64,000 nt of DNA, taken from Cymbidium sinense. Its lineage: Eukaryota; Streptophyta; Magnoliopsida; Asparagales; Orchidaceae. This document shows, one piece after another, positions 36,005-47,049 of this stretch. The stretch lies in assembly GCA_021442155.1 (NCBI GenBank), contig CM038215.1, positions 208,748,982 through 208,812,981 of the forward strand. The letters run 5' to 3'. Both the position numbers and the translations under genes were made by a program. Position 1 is the first letter of the stretch. Each line of letters starts with the position of its first letter. The notes beneath the pieces were generated by a model. The model was not told where the DNA came from. It searched no databases and worked only from the letters and a program-made list of their open reading frames with translations.

Positions 36005-38224
36005 TCATCCATTCAAACTTCACAGAGAGCTTCCTCAATAGATTTCTACTAGTCGAAGCTTTCCCTGATCTCTTAGTGCATCCCATCATTAGCAAGACCA
36101 ACCACCAAATGAAATCGAAAGCCCCTTCTATCCAACCTCACCTAAAATCCACCAAATTCAAATTAACTCTCCCCACACCTTCCCCTTACTCCAACAAGTC
36201 TAAATGAATCGATCCCTGATTGATTTGATCACCAGAAGGCACTCCAAGATTGACTCTAGTGAGCTTAGTAGTGGCACTTGGTCCACAAAGGCATCGACAA
36301 GGAGACAGCTCAATTTCTTCTCAATAGGGCTTTGTCTCTACAAGATGAAGCTACATCAGTCGACGAACTGCCAGTCTCTTGCTCTGGCGAGGTAAAAATT
36401 TTAAAAACTATAGAAAATCTGTATGTGTTGGTATTTTGTGAAGAAAATTATGATTTCATGTGATTTTCACCATAGGATCTCATTAGATCTCCTCCCTACA
36501 CATTCTGGAGTGATTTTTGACATTCTACGAGCTTCGATGAGCTCAAATCGAATGACGGAAGGTAGACTATGTTCACCTTTCAGTGCTCCGGGGATGACAG
36601 ATCATCGATCGTCCATTCCACATTATTAGAACAGACAACCGTGATTTAATCTGTTAGATAATTCAATTTAATCCATTAAGAACTATGAGATTAAGCTCCA
36701 CCATCTGATCCAAGATCGGACGATGAGGATGAAACCATGTCCACCGGCGCTAAGTCAGCTACCACATCGAATGTTTTAAATAACCTATCTCGTGTTGCTA
36801 TGTGGAAAGCATTGCTGCGCCATCCTCTGCGTGGCGCCAATGGTTTAGGAGATTATTTAGGTGATTAAAATGTCATTAAATAGCCAAAATTTTGAAAATG
36901 TATAACTAATTGTAGAAAAATTGAAAAAATATGAGTAAACCCATTTTGGAAAAGGTAAATAGAGGATAATTTAATAAAAATAAAATCTTTAATATTTGAT
37001 TAATGAACAGTGCTTAATTATCATTTGAAGTTTAGACTAATTACTCTAATTAAGGCTTAATTATTAGGCCAATTGACCTCAAATTGGATAGGTTGATCCC
37101 ACAGGATGTTCTCTACCTCTTATAATTTTCTTGAGATTTATTGGCTATGTAATTTAAAGAATTTGAAATTCTAATCTTAATTACCCACCTTAATAAATTT
37201 AATAATTATCAGAATTTTTAAATAGTAAAAATTAAAGGGTTAATGATAATTAATCACTGTTAACTATGAGAATGATGAGGAAAAATAATTAGGGCCTCTT
37301 CCCTAATTATTTTTCTAAATATATTTTCATATGAGGGTTTTAATTAATGCATGGATTAATTAAGGATTAATTAGGAAATTAATTGTAAAATTGAGTCAGA
37401 TTAAAATGATAAATGTTTTTGATGGTTCAAATTGAATTCATGGGTTCCCTTTTATGTGTTTAATGACATAAAGAGAATTAAGGAACTTATGGTTAACCCA
37501 TGGGTGTGGGAAAAGCATATAAGTACTTAACTTAGATTCTTCATTAATCTAATTAACTCTTAAACATGAGCTTAATTGCATTAAGTCCTTTTAGGAGCAT
37601 TGCAAATTTTAATTTCTCATAAGCATATCATTGGAGGCTCATGATTAAGTAATTAATTAAATTAAAGAGGCTCATGAAAGGAAAATTAAATTAATTGCTT
37701 AATGATTTAAACTTAATCAATCTATAAAATTTACTTAATTATTTATCTTTAAATACATTAAATCACTAACATGGGATAGGGCAAAACAGCAAATATTCTT
37801 TCTCCTCTTTAAGTTTTAATAATTCAAATCTAAAAATTAATCTTCATAACAACTTTGGTTAATCTTAAAGAGTTTTATCTGACTTGATTGTCCTTAGGAA
37901 TGAATATGATTGAATGCATTATGTGGTAATGTTTAATCATTCTTTTCCAATCATTATAAATTTGTATGCCACTTATATCATGTATTCATGTTTCCAAATA
38001 AAATAATCAATTGAATTTAGTTATATATGTGTTAATTACATGTGTTAAATTAATCTTATCATATGGTGTGACTATTATCACTAATAAATTTCAAATTATT
38101 TTCAAAATTATAAGTTAATGATAAAAATTTAGAGTGGTGTTAACTATGAATATTATATGTGATTTATATTTGCTTATAATTTAAACATGTTAAAGGATTG
38201 TTCTATTTTCATGATTCATATGTA

Positions 38225-38640
38225 TGTTTACATGTGTTTGAATGTTAGTAAGTATATAGTCTGGACATCCCAAAATACAAGGCTTTAAATAGCCCTGAGG
38301 AGGTCTTAGATTGCCTCACTTCACTAGTTTAATAATGAAATGTACTTACTTAATTTCATTCATATGTGTATATATGCTAGAATTTTGATAGAGCTTTACT
38401 TTACATGGGTAAATGATTTGCTAATATACAATCTTTTGCATGATTTCATTCTTATGTTTGTGTATACATTTATATGTATTTGGGATAGCAAGTATATAAT
38501 CTGGATGTCCTGAGAACATGAGATTTTAAGTAGCTCGAAGGAGTCCTTATATTACCTCACTTCCTTAGTTTAACAAAAGCACGTACTTACTTAAATCTGT
38601 GATACATGTGTATATATACTTAGCTAAGGAATGAAATCTC
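38225..38640 (+). repeat. Direct repeat of about 240-base period in terminal repeat C
   Basis: AGTATATAGTCTGGACATCC with GGCTTTAAATAGCC (about 38250) recurs as AGTATATAATCTGGATGTCC with GATTTTAAGTAGC (about 38490). D has the same doubling (60785 and 61025). A (10031) and B (30651) have it once. Confidence 0.7.
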
Positions 38641-38979
38641 TCTTTTCTACCATAATTATATGGATTAATAATCATTCAAGTTTGCTAAAAATACACATAT
38701 GTATACTGCATATATAGGTATGTTAAGTTCACTATCATATGCATGTTATTGATGATGAAAAGGAATGATGTAATATTATCCATGTAATAGTAACACAATT
38801 TCTTTAATCTTAAGATGCATTTCATGTTTGAATAGGATTCTTTAAGATTAACCCAAACTTAGGATCAATAAAAATGTTTAATAAATGATTCACTAAAAGG
38901 GACCAAAATCATAATAATATGCCTTTAGAAAATAACTTAGGGTATGGATGAAGGGGATCAAATCTCCTTCCTCTCTTTA

Positions 38980-38993
38980 TAACAATTAGATAC
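38980..38993. repeat. Target-site duplication, left copy (RTE LINE in C)
   Basis: TAACAATTAGATAC, matched by TAATAATTAGATAC at 40181-40194 with one difference. Confidence 0.8.
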
Positions 38994-40180
38994 AATAACA
39001 ACAAGCCTTTATCCCACTAAGTGGGGTCGGCTACATGAATCATTCATCTCCATTATGTCCTATTAAGTGTCAAATTCTTATTTAATTCAAGTATACTAAG
39101 GTCATTTTTTATATATCTTAACCAAGTCTTTTTAGGTCTACCTTTACCCTTCTTAACATAAGGAAAATCTAATGCATCTACTCTCCTACTGGGTCTTCGG
39201 ACGGCTGACGCTTTATGTGGCCAAACCATCTAAGGCGACTCTCTCTAATCTTATCTACCACTAGAGCTACTCCAACTTTTTCTTAAACATACTCATTTTG
39301 CATTTTATCTCTAAGAGTAAAGCCACTCAACCACTTGAGCATCCTCATATCTGCTACGCTTAACTTAGTCTTATGCTTCTCTTTTATTAGCCAACATTCT
39401 GCACCATAAATCATTGCAGGTCTTACCACCATCTTATAAAATTTTTTCTTAAGTTTAAGTGGTACTTTTCTATTACACAACAGGCCAGATGCATTCCTCC
39501 ACTTCAACCATCCAACTTGAATTCTACTAATAACATCTCCATCTATTTCACCATCATTTTGAACAATGGAGCCTAAATATCTAAATCACTCACTCTTTTT
39601 AATGACTTGTTCACCTAATGTCACAACACTCTACTAGAACTTCTACAACTAAAACTATAGTCCATATATTTAGTTTTAGATCTACTTAAATGAAAACCTT
39701 TAAAATCTAAGGTTGACCTCCATAATTCAAGTTTCTCTTAGACTCCCTCTCCAGTCTTATCAACAAGAAGGATGTAATCAGCAAAAAGGATACAGCAAGG
39801 TACATCTTCTTGTAAATGCCTAGTAAGAACATCTATAACTAAAGAAAAATAATAATAATAATAAAGGCTTAAAGCTGATCCTTGATGTAATCCAACTAAA
39901 ATAGGAAAATATTTTGTCAATACTCTTTATGTTTGGACACAAGTAACAGCTATAGTATACATATCTTTAATGACTTGAATATAACCAATATTAACTCCTT
40001 TTCTAGAACTCTCCAAATAATATCTCTTGAAACTCTATCATAAGCTTTCTCTAAATCAATAAATATCATATGTAGATCTTCCTTATTTTCTCTATACTTC
40101 TCCATCAAACCTCTTAACAAAAGCATAGCATCCAAGTAGATCTACCTGGAATGAAACCAAATTGATTGTGAGAAACTTTA
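38994..40180 (-). mobile_element. 5'-truncated RTE-type LINE in terminal repeat C
   Basis: About 1.19 kb on the minus strand, with its 3' end at the left (ACAATAACAACAAGCC). Reading the minus strand from right to left: [20 protein letters not shown] (about 40065), the RT palm; VGLHQGSALS and ILFADYILLVD (39738-39920), where the second Asp of FADD has become Tyr; then the C-terminal part [31 protein letters not shown] (39283-39507). These are RTE-clade marks. An ATT expansion gives a Tyr run near 39850. A 14-base target-site duplication flanks it, and copy D has the empty site near 61518. Stops and shifts make it inactive. Confidence 0.9.
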
Positions 40181-40194
40181 TAATAATTAGATAC
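40181..40194. repeat. Target-site duplication, right copy (RTE LINE in C)
   Basis: TAATAATTAGATAC; pairs with 38980-38993. Confidence 0.8.
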
Positions 40195-42215
40195 TAAGTA
40201 AATATTAAGTGAAATAAAAAAAAATACAAATTAAAATTAACCAATCCTTTTAATGACTTGAAGTGAAACCTCCCTTCATGTGTAACTTGAACATTCCAAA
40301 CTTTAGACTCATAATTCTAATTTCTAACTAAGACACACCACACTAAGCCTAAGCACACACATTAGAATCTTAAGTTACCACTTCTATCTCTAAGTTAGGA
40401 CGGTGTATGTTGTGATGTTATATTTTATTTTATGATGTGATGTTTTAGATTGATGTTAAAATTACTTATGCGTAGACTGGATGTTAGACCGCTATTAGCC
40501 TAATGATATTTTATGTAAGGGATTATGCTAAAAGGGCTGATAAAATAATAAGTAAATATAAATGCTTTTGCTTGCATGTTGCTTATCCCTTTTGCATAAT
40601 CCACATTAGGACATGTGGACTTGGTTATCCATATGCAGGGTGCTAAGTCCAAATTTATAGAATATAACTGCTCGCTTTTATGTATATTTAATTAACATCT
40701 ATTTTCAGGTGTAGTTAGATTTTATTTTCTATGAATATGCAATTTTACAAATAGGATTAGGATTAGTGCTATGAGGTTTAGGATGAGCAGTGGCTAGAAG
40801 ACAAAGATTTGGGAGGCCCTGTGAAGCTTGGAGCAAAACTAAATCAAAAGGATGGAAGAAAGATGAATAATGAAGACCCCCATAGTATTCATTTCATTAT
40901 AATTATGAAAATTCTATTATAATTCAGGTTGTATAAGGGTAGAGCTCAGCTACCCAACTTCTTTTATTTTCTCAGGGTGTACAATGGTACCTGACCACGC
41001 TAATCTTTTATTCTTTCATGAAATTTATGAATGTTTGATTCACATTTTTAGCTTGTGCAATAGAAATGACATTTTTTTCATGGGTTTCTTAAGTTTGATG
41101 ATTGAATGTGTGGCCTGGATGCAGTAAACTCCTTAGGATAAAATTAATATTTCTACCCCCATTAAACAACCCATAACAAAATTTTAAATATAACTCATAA
41201 CCTTACTTTAAAGTGTAGGTTATAATTAAGATAATTAAAAGATTTATCAACTCCTTAGCTGAATGTTGAATGTTATAACATCATGCATAACATCTTATTT
41301 CACTCTTAAATATGGAGGATCTCCATTCTTATTATCTTGTATGATAATGAAGTGCTTGACTTGTGAGGGCATCCCTTGTAGAGGATAACACCTCCTCCCA
41401 TTGATTTAGCCCATAATCTTATTTCATCATGCATGTAGGCATAATTATCCCAAGCTTTTGTCCAAATGATTATGTCAAAAATAATGTAAAAGATTGTAAA
41501 ATTTTGCATTTTGTCTAAGTCATGTCATCATGCTAGTCATGATATAGTCTCTTAGGGAGTGAGTTTAGGACCCTATCTCCTTCCTAATTAAATAATAGCC
41601 CATCTATCTTGCACTTTGGCAGAGACTGAAGTTATTTAAAGGGTGTAAAGCCATCTCTTGTGGTTGTGTTAAAGCATTTAGGATATACTACTCATTTCCT
41701 TTGGGCTATTCTACACCGCGTATTGATGGATGTAAGAAGTCTAACATTCTTCAACTCAAATAAAAAAAACTCTTTCTCTTTCAAATATATAATGCCTCAC
41801 TATAGGGTGAACTAGAGTGCTCACTAGGCTTCCTAGTATCATGGGTGCTCCCTACTTATATTCCTTTGGAATCCGAAATTAAGCCCTCCAAATTGAACTT
41901 TACCACTTGATTTTCCAAAAATACATAATCCTTTGATAGTCCAACCATGAAATCTTTGGAGATATTTATTGACTACTTTAATCAAGAGTTTTCTTAAGAA
42001 ATTTTTATTTCTTATAATGCAATTAACTATGGAGGCTTGCTTCCATGGGGAATTAAAGAACCCAGTATAAAATAAACCCAATTTTACTTTTTCATGTAAA
42101 GTAAGGGAAAGATCTCTAGTATATATGAAAATCCATCTGCCTTAAGAGTCCCTATTAGGTGATTATTTTCATTATATGGTGATATTTTTATCTTTCGAGA
42201 TGGTACATCATATTA

Positions 42216-42285
42216 ATGTATTATCATTTTATATTAAGATCGTGTATCTTAATGACTCAATTTAAAACTTAATATCTATATATAA

Positions 42286-42342
<57 letters not shown>

Positions 42343-42713
42343 ACTAATCTATATATTTTATTTGTTTATATCAATAAAATTAAAGGCCCTTGAGATAGAA
42401 CACCAAAATTATAATTTTTTATTAGCACTCTATAAACTTCTACATATACAATTAATGTATTTTATTGGTCATTGATAATACTACATCAAAATTTTCATTA
42501 TTTGTGATAGGTGTCACCACAATACTCCCAATTGTGTAAGAAATCATAGTGTAACTTCCATAAAATTTTAATTTCTAGATCATTTATACAATTCCAATAG
42601 GATGAAATCGCTTGCTAAAAAGGTTGCAAGAAATTGCTTATAACTCATAAAATTTCAATAAAAATTGCATCAAACATGAAATTTGTCAAACATTTTAGAT
42701 GCGATTATGGTAA
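42216..42713. other. AT-rich stretch with TA microsatellite
   Basis: Follows the end of copy C. Mostly A and T; a TA run spans about 42276-42340. No gene or known element seen in the rest. Confidence 0.6.
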
Positions 42714-43149
42714 GTGGTTGTTTGGGATCAAATTTGTTTTGTATTTTTTTATGTTATTTTAAGAACATGTTTATTTAATGTGTTCATAAGTGTTATTATT
42801 TTTATTTTATAAATTAAATAACATTGTTACTTAAAATACTCAAAATAATTTTTAGGTGTTTTCAGTATTTTTAAAAATAATCATTATCATCAAATATATT
42901 TTGCTTTAAAATAAAACAAAAATAAAACAAAATAAAAACAAAAAATAAAAAATAAAAGTGATCAATTTTGTTTTGTATTTTTTGTTTTTATTTTTTATGC
43001 TATTTTTTAAAAAATATTTATTTGCTATATTTTATATATATTTTTATTTTTTTAAAAAATGAATAACATTATATTTTAAAAATAATTACGACTAAATATA
43101 TTTTACTTTGAAATAAAATAAAAAATATAAGTGATCCCAAACAGCCCCC
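42714..43149. mobile_element. Degenerate MITE with TTTGGGATCA inverted ends
   Basis: Left end GTGGTTGTTTGGGATCA, right end (reverse strand) GGGGGCTGTTTGGGATCA: 15 of 17-18 positions agree. About 436 bases, very AT-rich inside, no coding frame. Near 42955 an inner AAAAGTGATCAATTTTGTTT looks like a right end meeting a left end, so it may be two copies joined. Such GGGGCTGTTTGG ends are common in plant MITEs; no convincing target-site duplication was found, so the superfamily is open. Confidence 0.5.
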
Positions 43150-43633
43150 AAAATATTTATGAAAGCCAAGCATCCAATAAAAAAATTTTTAATTTACAAA
43201 TTAAATATTCAACATCTAAAAATAATAATATGACTGCAAATATTAGATAATTGAAACATATTGAATAATTACATATAAATCGTACCTATATAATGACAAG
43301 GAAACTTGAAAGAGTGCAATAAAATTAAGAAATAATTTAAATCTTCGAAACGAGCTTCATAAGAACAATTAGTTTGCATAAATATTAAAATAAAATTAAA
43401 CTTCTTTGAGTTAAAGAAATTTGATAGATTTGAAATTTGAGGAATATTTTGAAGGTAGAGTAAAAAAAATGTGCGGATTTTAATTATTTATCAAACATAA
43501 ACATTGCAAAATTTTTATTTATTTATATATTTAAATTTTATATTTATATAAATATATAATATTTTAGCATCATAATTATATCAATATATTTATATAAAAA
43601 TATTGTTTAAAAAGCTAATGTTAATAATATTTT

Positions 43634-43637
<4 letters not shown>

Positions 43638-43690
<53 letters not shown>
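43638..43690. repeat. AT microsatellite
   Basis: Unbroken (AT)n of about 26 units. 43150-43637, between the MITE and this run, is plain AT-rich DNA with no feature seen. Confidence 0.9.
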
Positions 43691-43694
<4 letters not shown>

Positions 43695-43896
43695 TTTATA
43701 TATTATATGATGTATGAAAATCCCGACGCCTCCTCTCACATGTACCTCTGCTTTGACTGTAAAATCGGAAGGAATATTTAATTGGCCCTATGGAGACAAA
43801 CTGCTTGTTTGCCCATTTTTTGGCCCTTGGGTTTACAGTTGTGAAGACTTCCCAAGCCCAAGAAGAAGGCCGATTTGAAGGAAGATAGAGAGAGAG

Positions 43897-44166
43897 ATGG
43901 GAAGGGTTTCGCAGCCATGGTCGATTATGCAGCATCTGGAATCGGTAGCGGCTACGGTGACGCGGAGTGTGTCGGCCTCGGCATCAGCGGCACTGCGGTG
44001 GCCACCGGAGATGGGAATAACCTGGGCTTCGATGGCGTTTCGGTGGCCAGAGATCGACTTCTCTGTCATCGAAAGCTTCATCTGGCCGGTAGTGATGGCC
44101 GTTGAGACTGTCGCCCTCGCTTCTGTCATCTGCTTCTATCTCGCCTTCTGCGGCTGCAATTTATGA
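43897..44166 (+). CDS. Small putative membrane protein (89 aa), only candidate host gene
   Basis: A single uninterrupted frame in a GC-richer island between AT-rich repeats. The start was chosen because ATG at 43897 follows a GA-rich leader (GATAGAGAGAGAG) and has G at -3 and +4. The N-terminal half is Ser/Ala-rich with Trp-Pro pairs (RWPPEMG, FRWPEIDF). The C-terminal third (about residues 61-84) is a hydrophobic helix, FIWPVVMAVETVALASVICF, ending in a cysteine-bearing tail FCGCNL. This suggests a tail-anchored or single-pass membrane protein. It reminds me of short plant proteins with a similar C-terminus, but I cannot name a family. A second plus-strand frame (43875-44105) overlaps and looks spurious. 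Whether it is expressed, intact or part of a larger spliced gene cannot be told here. Confidence 0.55.
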   Translation: MGRVSQPWSIMQHLESVAATVTRSVSASASAALRWPPEMGITWASMAFRWPEIDFSVIESFIWPVVMAVETVALASVICFYLAFCGCNL

Positions 44167-44606
44167 ATTCGAACGTTTTCTTTTGCAATTTGATATGTAA
44201 TCTGCAGATCTGATCGATGAATTATTATTTTTTAATTTTTCTTCTAGTTTGGTTTCCGTATCTCGATTTTGTAATTTGTTGGTTTGCTTGTAGCTTGTAA
44301 AAGATTAGGGATTCCTCAAGAGTTTTGGGCAGCTGAACAGATCTAGCGTGTGCGGACTCTGGGTGACGACTACGGATCGTAATAATTGGAGGGTCAAGTC
44401 TCAAATATCCGTTGTTCTAATTTATTTTGAATGACTGGAATTGATTCTATTTTTTTAAAAATAATTTTTAAAATGTAAAAATAATTCAATTAGTTAAAAT
44501 AAATTAAATGGTTGGAATTTTATATTGAAATGTAGTTGGGAAAAGTATGTTATTATTATTATATATAAAGCAGAAAATTTAATTTATTTTAGGCATTCTA
44601 TGGAAT
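44167..44606. other. Downstream flank of the small ORF
   Basis: Moderately GC-rich to about 44400, then AT-rich. It may hold the 3' untranslated region; TTTGTAATTTG near 44267 is a possible polyadenylation context. No second exon was recognised. Confidence 0.35.
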
Positions 44607-45149
44607 TAGGGTTGAGTATGTGCTTGTTCGAGTCCAAGTTCATTTATCATTGTTGAGCACAAGCTCGGTTTGAGCTCAATTCGAGTTTTTAGAATGGTGT
44701 TCAAGTTCGAACTCATTTAAAAAAAATCTTGTTCGAGCTCTGCTTGAGCTTGTTCGTGAGCTCAGTTCAGATTGTGTTTATCGAGCCTGTTAATAATTAA
44801 CTCATTTAGTGAAATAAATGAGTCTTAATCGAGCTTGTTCGCGAACAACATGTTGAAGAATATAAATAATATTGTTTCTGAATAAATTTTAATCGAGTCT
44901 CAATCAAGTTGTAATCGAGCTCTTTAATGAACTTGTTTGCGAGCTTTAAATAATAATATTCATGAACATAAATGAACTGAACAATAAGTTGTTCAAGATT
45001 GTTCATTTAGCAATCAAGTATTTACATAATATAAATACTGTTCAAGCTCGTTTGATTAGTTAATTGAACGAATATGAATGAGCTCTAATTGAGCCGAGTT
45101 ACAAGTAACTTGTTGAACACTCTCGTGCATTTGTAGCCCTATATGGAAT
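44599..45149. mobile_element. Non-autonomous hAT-like element with 8-base target-site duplication
   Basis: Element 44607-45141 (535 bases) flanked by TATGGAAT at 44599-44606 and 45142-45149, an exact 8-base duplication as made by hAT transposases. Ends are TAGGGTTGAGTATG and (reverse strand) TAGGGCTACAAATG, so TAGGG-type termini with weak inner match. The interior repeats GAGCTC, TTCGAGCT and TTGTTCG-like words on both strands. No coding frame. The intact duplication suggests a clean insertion. Confidence 0.85.
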
Positions 45150-45375
45150 GATGCTGAAAGGATAAATTTGAATCTGTTAAAACATCTCACATGAGTTTAT
45201 TTGTTCCTCTATTTGTTCTTATTTAGGTCATCGTCTCTTTTGTTAGTTCCAAATTGGACCAACTTTTAATTTATTTGAGTGGCTGAAATTAATTTTATTT
45301 TCAAAATATTTCTAATTTAAAAAGATAATTTAATTTTAAAAATTAATGAAATGTGTGTGTGTTTATGTTTGTATT

Positions 45376-45379
<4 letters not shown>

Positions 45380-45412
<33 letters not shown>
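45380..45412. repeat. AT microsatellite
   Basis: (AT)n of about 16 units, preceded by a GT-rich stretch (GTGTGTGTGTTTATGTTTG near 45352). Confidence 0.85.
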
Positions 45413-45415
<3 letters not shown>

Positions 45416-47049
45416 TTAGTTTTCTTATTTTCTTATGTATTTTGAAAGAAATTTATAAAAATTTAGAGAATTAAATAAAGTAATAACATTTATTAAACAT
45501 AAGTGAGGAAGTGATAAATAATCTATTATATTGATTGATTACATTGGAAATAGTATACATTTATTTATTTTAATAATGACATTGATTTGATTGTTGTATT
45601 CATTAGACTAATGGTTTCCTATAGGTATACACCAAGCTTTCTCATTTGATGCAAAACCTTCTTCTACATATCCTTCATGTCTTCATCTCCCTACTATTAT
45701 TTTGCTCTTGAATTGACATGGTTAGCATACCTATAAGTTGTGGACATTATTGATTGCATGTTGTACATAAGTATTATTCTTACCTGCAAACAAGATCATT
45801 TAGAAGAAGAAGGGGTCAAGGCAACCAACTACAAAGAAGAATAAAAGATTAGACAAAGGTGACATAAGTAGGGGGGTGAATCATCTTGACATAATTGTCT
45901 TAAATGGCCTCAATGGCAGCTTCTATTAACAATCTTATTAATGTTTTGAGTGTTCTCATCTTTGAAGCACTAGCTAAATCAGTGATGCATGTTATTGCTT
46001 TGGCTTAGGTAATCTTGATTCATATGATATAGATGAGTTCAAGAAATACTAAGGGGCTGTTTGATTGACTGAAAACGGAATGCAGTATAAAAGAAATGCA
46101 GTGTAAAGGAAGAAAGTGTAAAATGATTACTTTACAGTTATTTGGTTGAGAGTTTTACGAATTCATGACTTTGCTTTTTTCTGTTTGGTAAAAAAATTGT
46201 AATGTAAAGTATTTTGAAAGTTTTCAATTATGACAAATGAAAATGGGCTGAGGCAAGCGAATGACGTACGGCGGCCCGTATGAAGGTATAGATTTATACT
46301 TACATGACATTTCATATAAGTATAAGTAAGCTTTTATGTTATTCACTACTAGAGTCCCAACTTATGGTTGGTATAGATTTATAATGACATCATATTGATA
46401 TTTTTCTTAATAGTTTTTTATTTTTATTCTTATTTATTTATTGAGAAGTGATTTTCCTAGTTATAACTTGTTAATGAATGAGCTAAGGTTGATTACACTA
46501 CAGGAATGCCTTCATCAAGAGCTTCTTATCAACTTGGGATTATGCTTCCTCTAAGTTTATAGAAGAAATCAACCCCTTAGCCTTATCCCATTTTAGGATT
46601 GCAAGAACACAATCATGAGACTCACAGCCTTATCCCATTATGGTTGAATTATCTCTATTACCTTTGTTTTGCTCAAGCAATGTGAGCCACTAAGATGGTT
46701 AATTTGAAGTTTTTTATTAGCTCTACATAAAATCACATGTGCACTCTTGAGGATCAACTTGTCATCATAATAATTTCTATCAAGGAAGGGATGAAGAGAG
46801 TTATGATAATAGAAGAGAATATTGATTCATGTTTGGTGATGAAGTCACAAATGGTGCAAGAAAAATTGTCAAAATGATAATACGAGTTTTACATTGCGTA
46901 TTTCATAAGAAGAGATAAGGAGATGAATCAAGTTAAGATTAATAATTCCCATCTAGTTTTGCAAAAAAATATTTATGTGAAATTATATTATTATGTTGAT
47001 AAAAAGTAATTAAGAGAATATAGGTTACTTAATCTTCCAAACGGGTTAA
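45413..47049. other. AT-rich intergenic stretch; one MITE-like end
   Basis: No gene recognised. At 46053 GGGGCTGTTTGATTGACTG, with inner AATGCAGTATAAAAG and AATGCAGTGTAAAGG, looks like the left end of a MITE; no matching right end was found. The rest shows nothing I can name. Confidence 0.4.

Larger units (their letters stand above)
34163..42215 (+). mobile_element. Terminal-repeat unit, copy C (diverged subfamily)
   Basis: Keeps the block order of A and B but with many changes: TTGACCTCACTTTTAGAGTGAG (34265), the TTGACC-rich part (34720-35660), the paired arms at 35985-36004, ALSLQDEAT-coding block (36330), GGCTTTAAATAGCCCTGAGG (38280), and the TATA-like site with perfect GGGTAG/CTACCC stem (40930-40955). 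It carries an RTE LINE (38994-40180). Homology fades near TACATCA at 42215, before the usual CACCACA end. It resembles copy D more than A or B. No gene seen within it. Confidence 0.72.

Noticed and set aside
35853..36629. Cluster of short overlapping frames in copy C
   Set aside because: Frames on both strands without domains; not kept in the other copies except the short ALSxxDEAT block reported as a finding.
43638..43690. AT run as replication origin or matrix-attachment site
   Set aside because: A plain microsatellite; nothing else supports such a role.
43875..44105. Second plus-strand open frame overlapping the small ORF
   Set aside because: Shifted frame in the same GC-rich island, with Gly/Asp-rich composition and no helix; the 43897 frame has a better start context and a plausible membrane segment.
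46053..46270. Complete MITE
   Set aside because: Only a left-type end (GGGGCTGTTTG) was found; no right end or target duplication.
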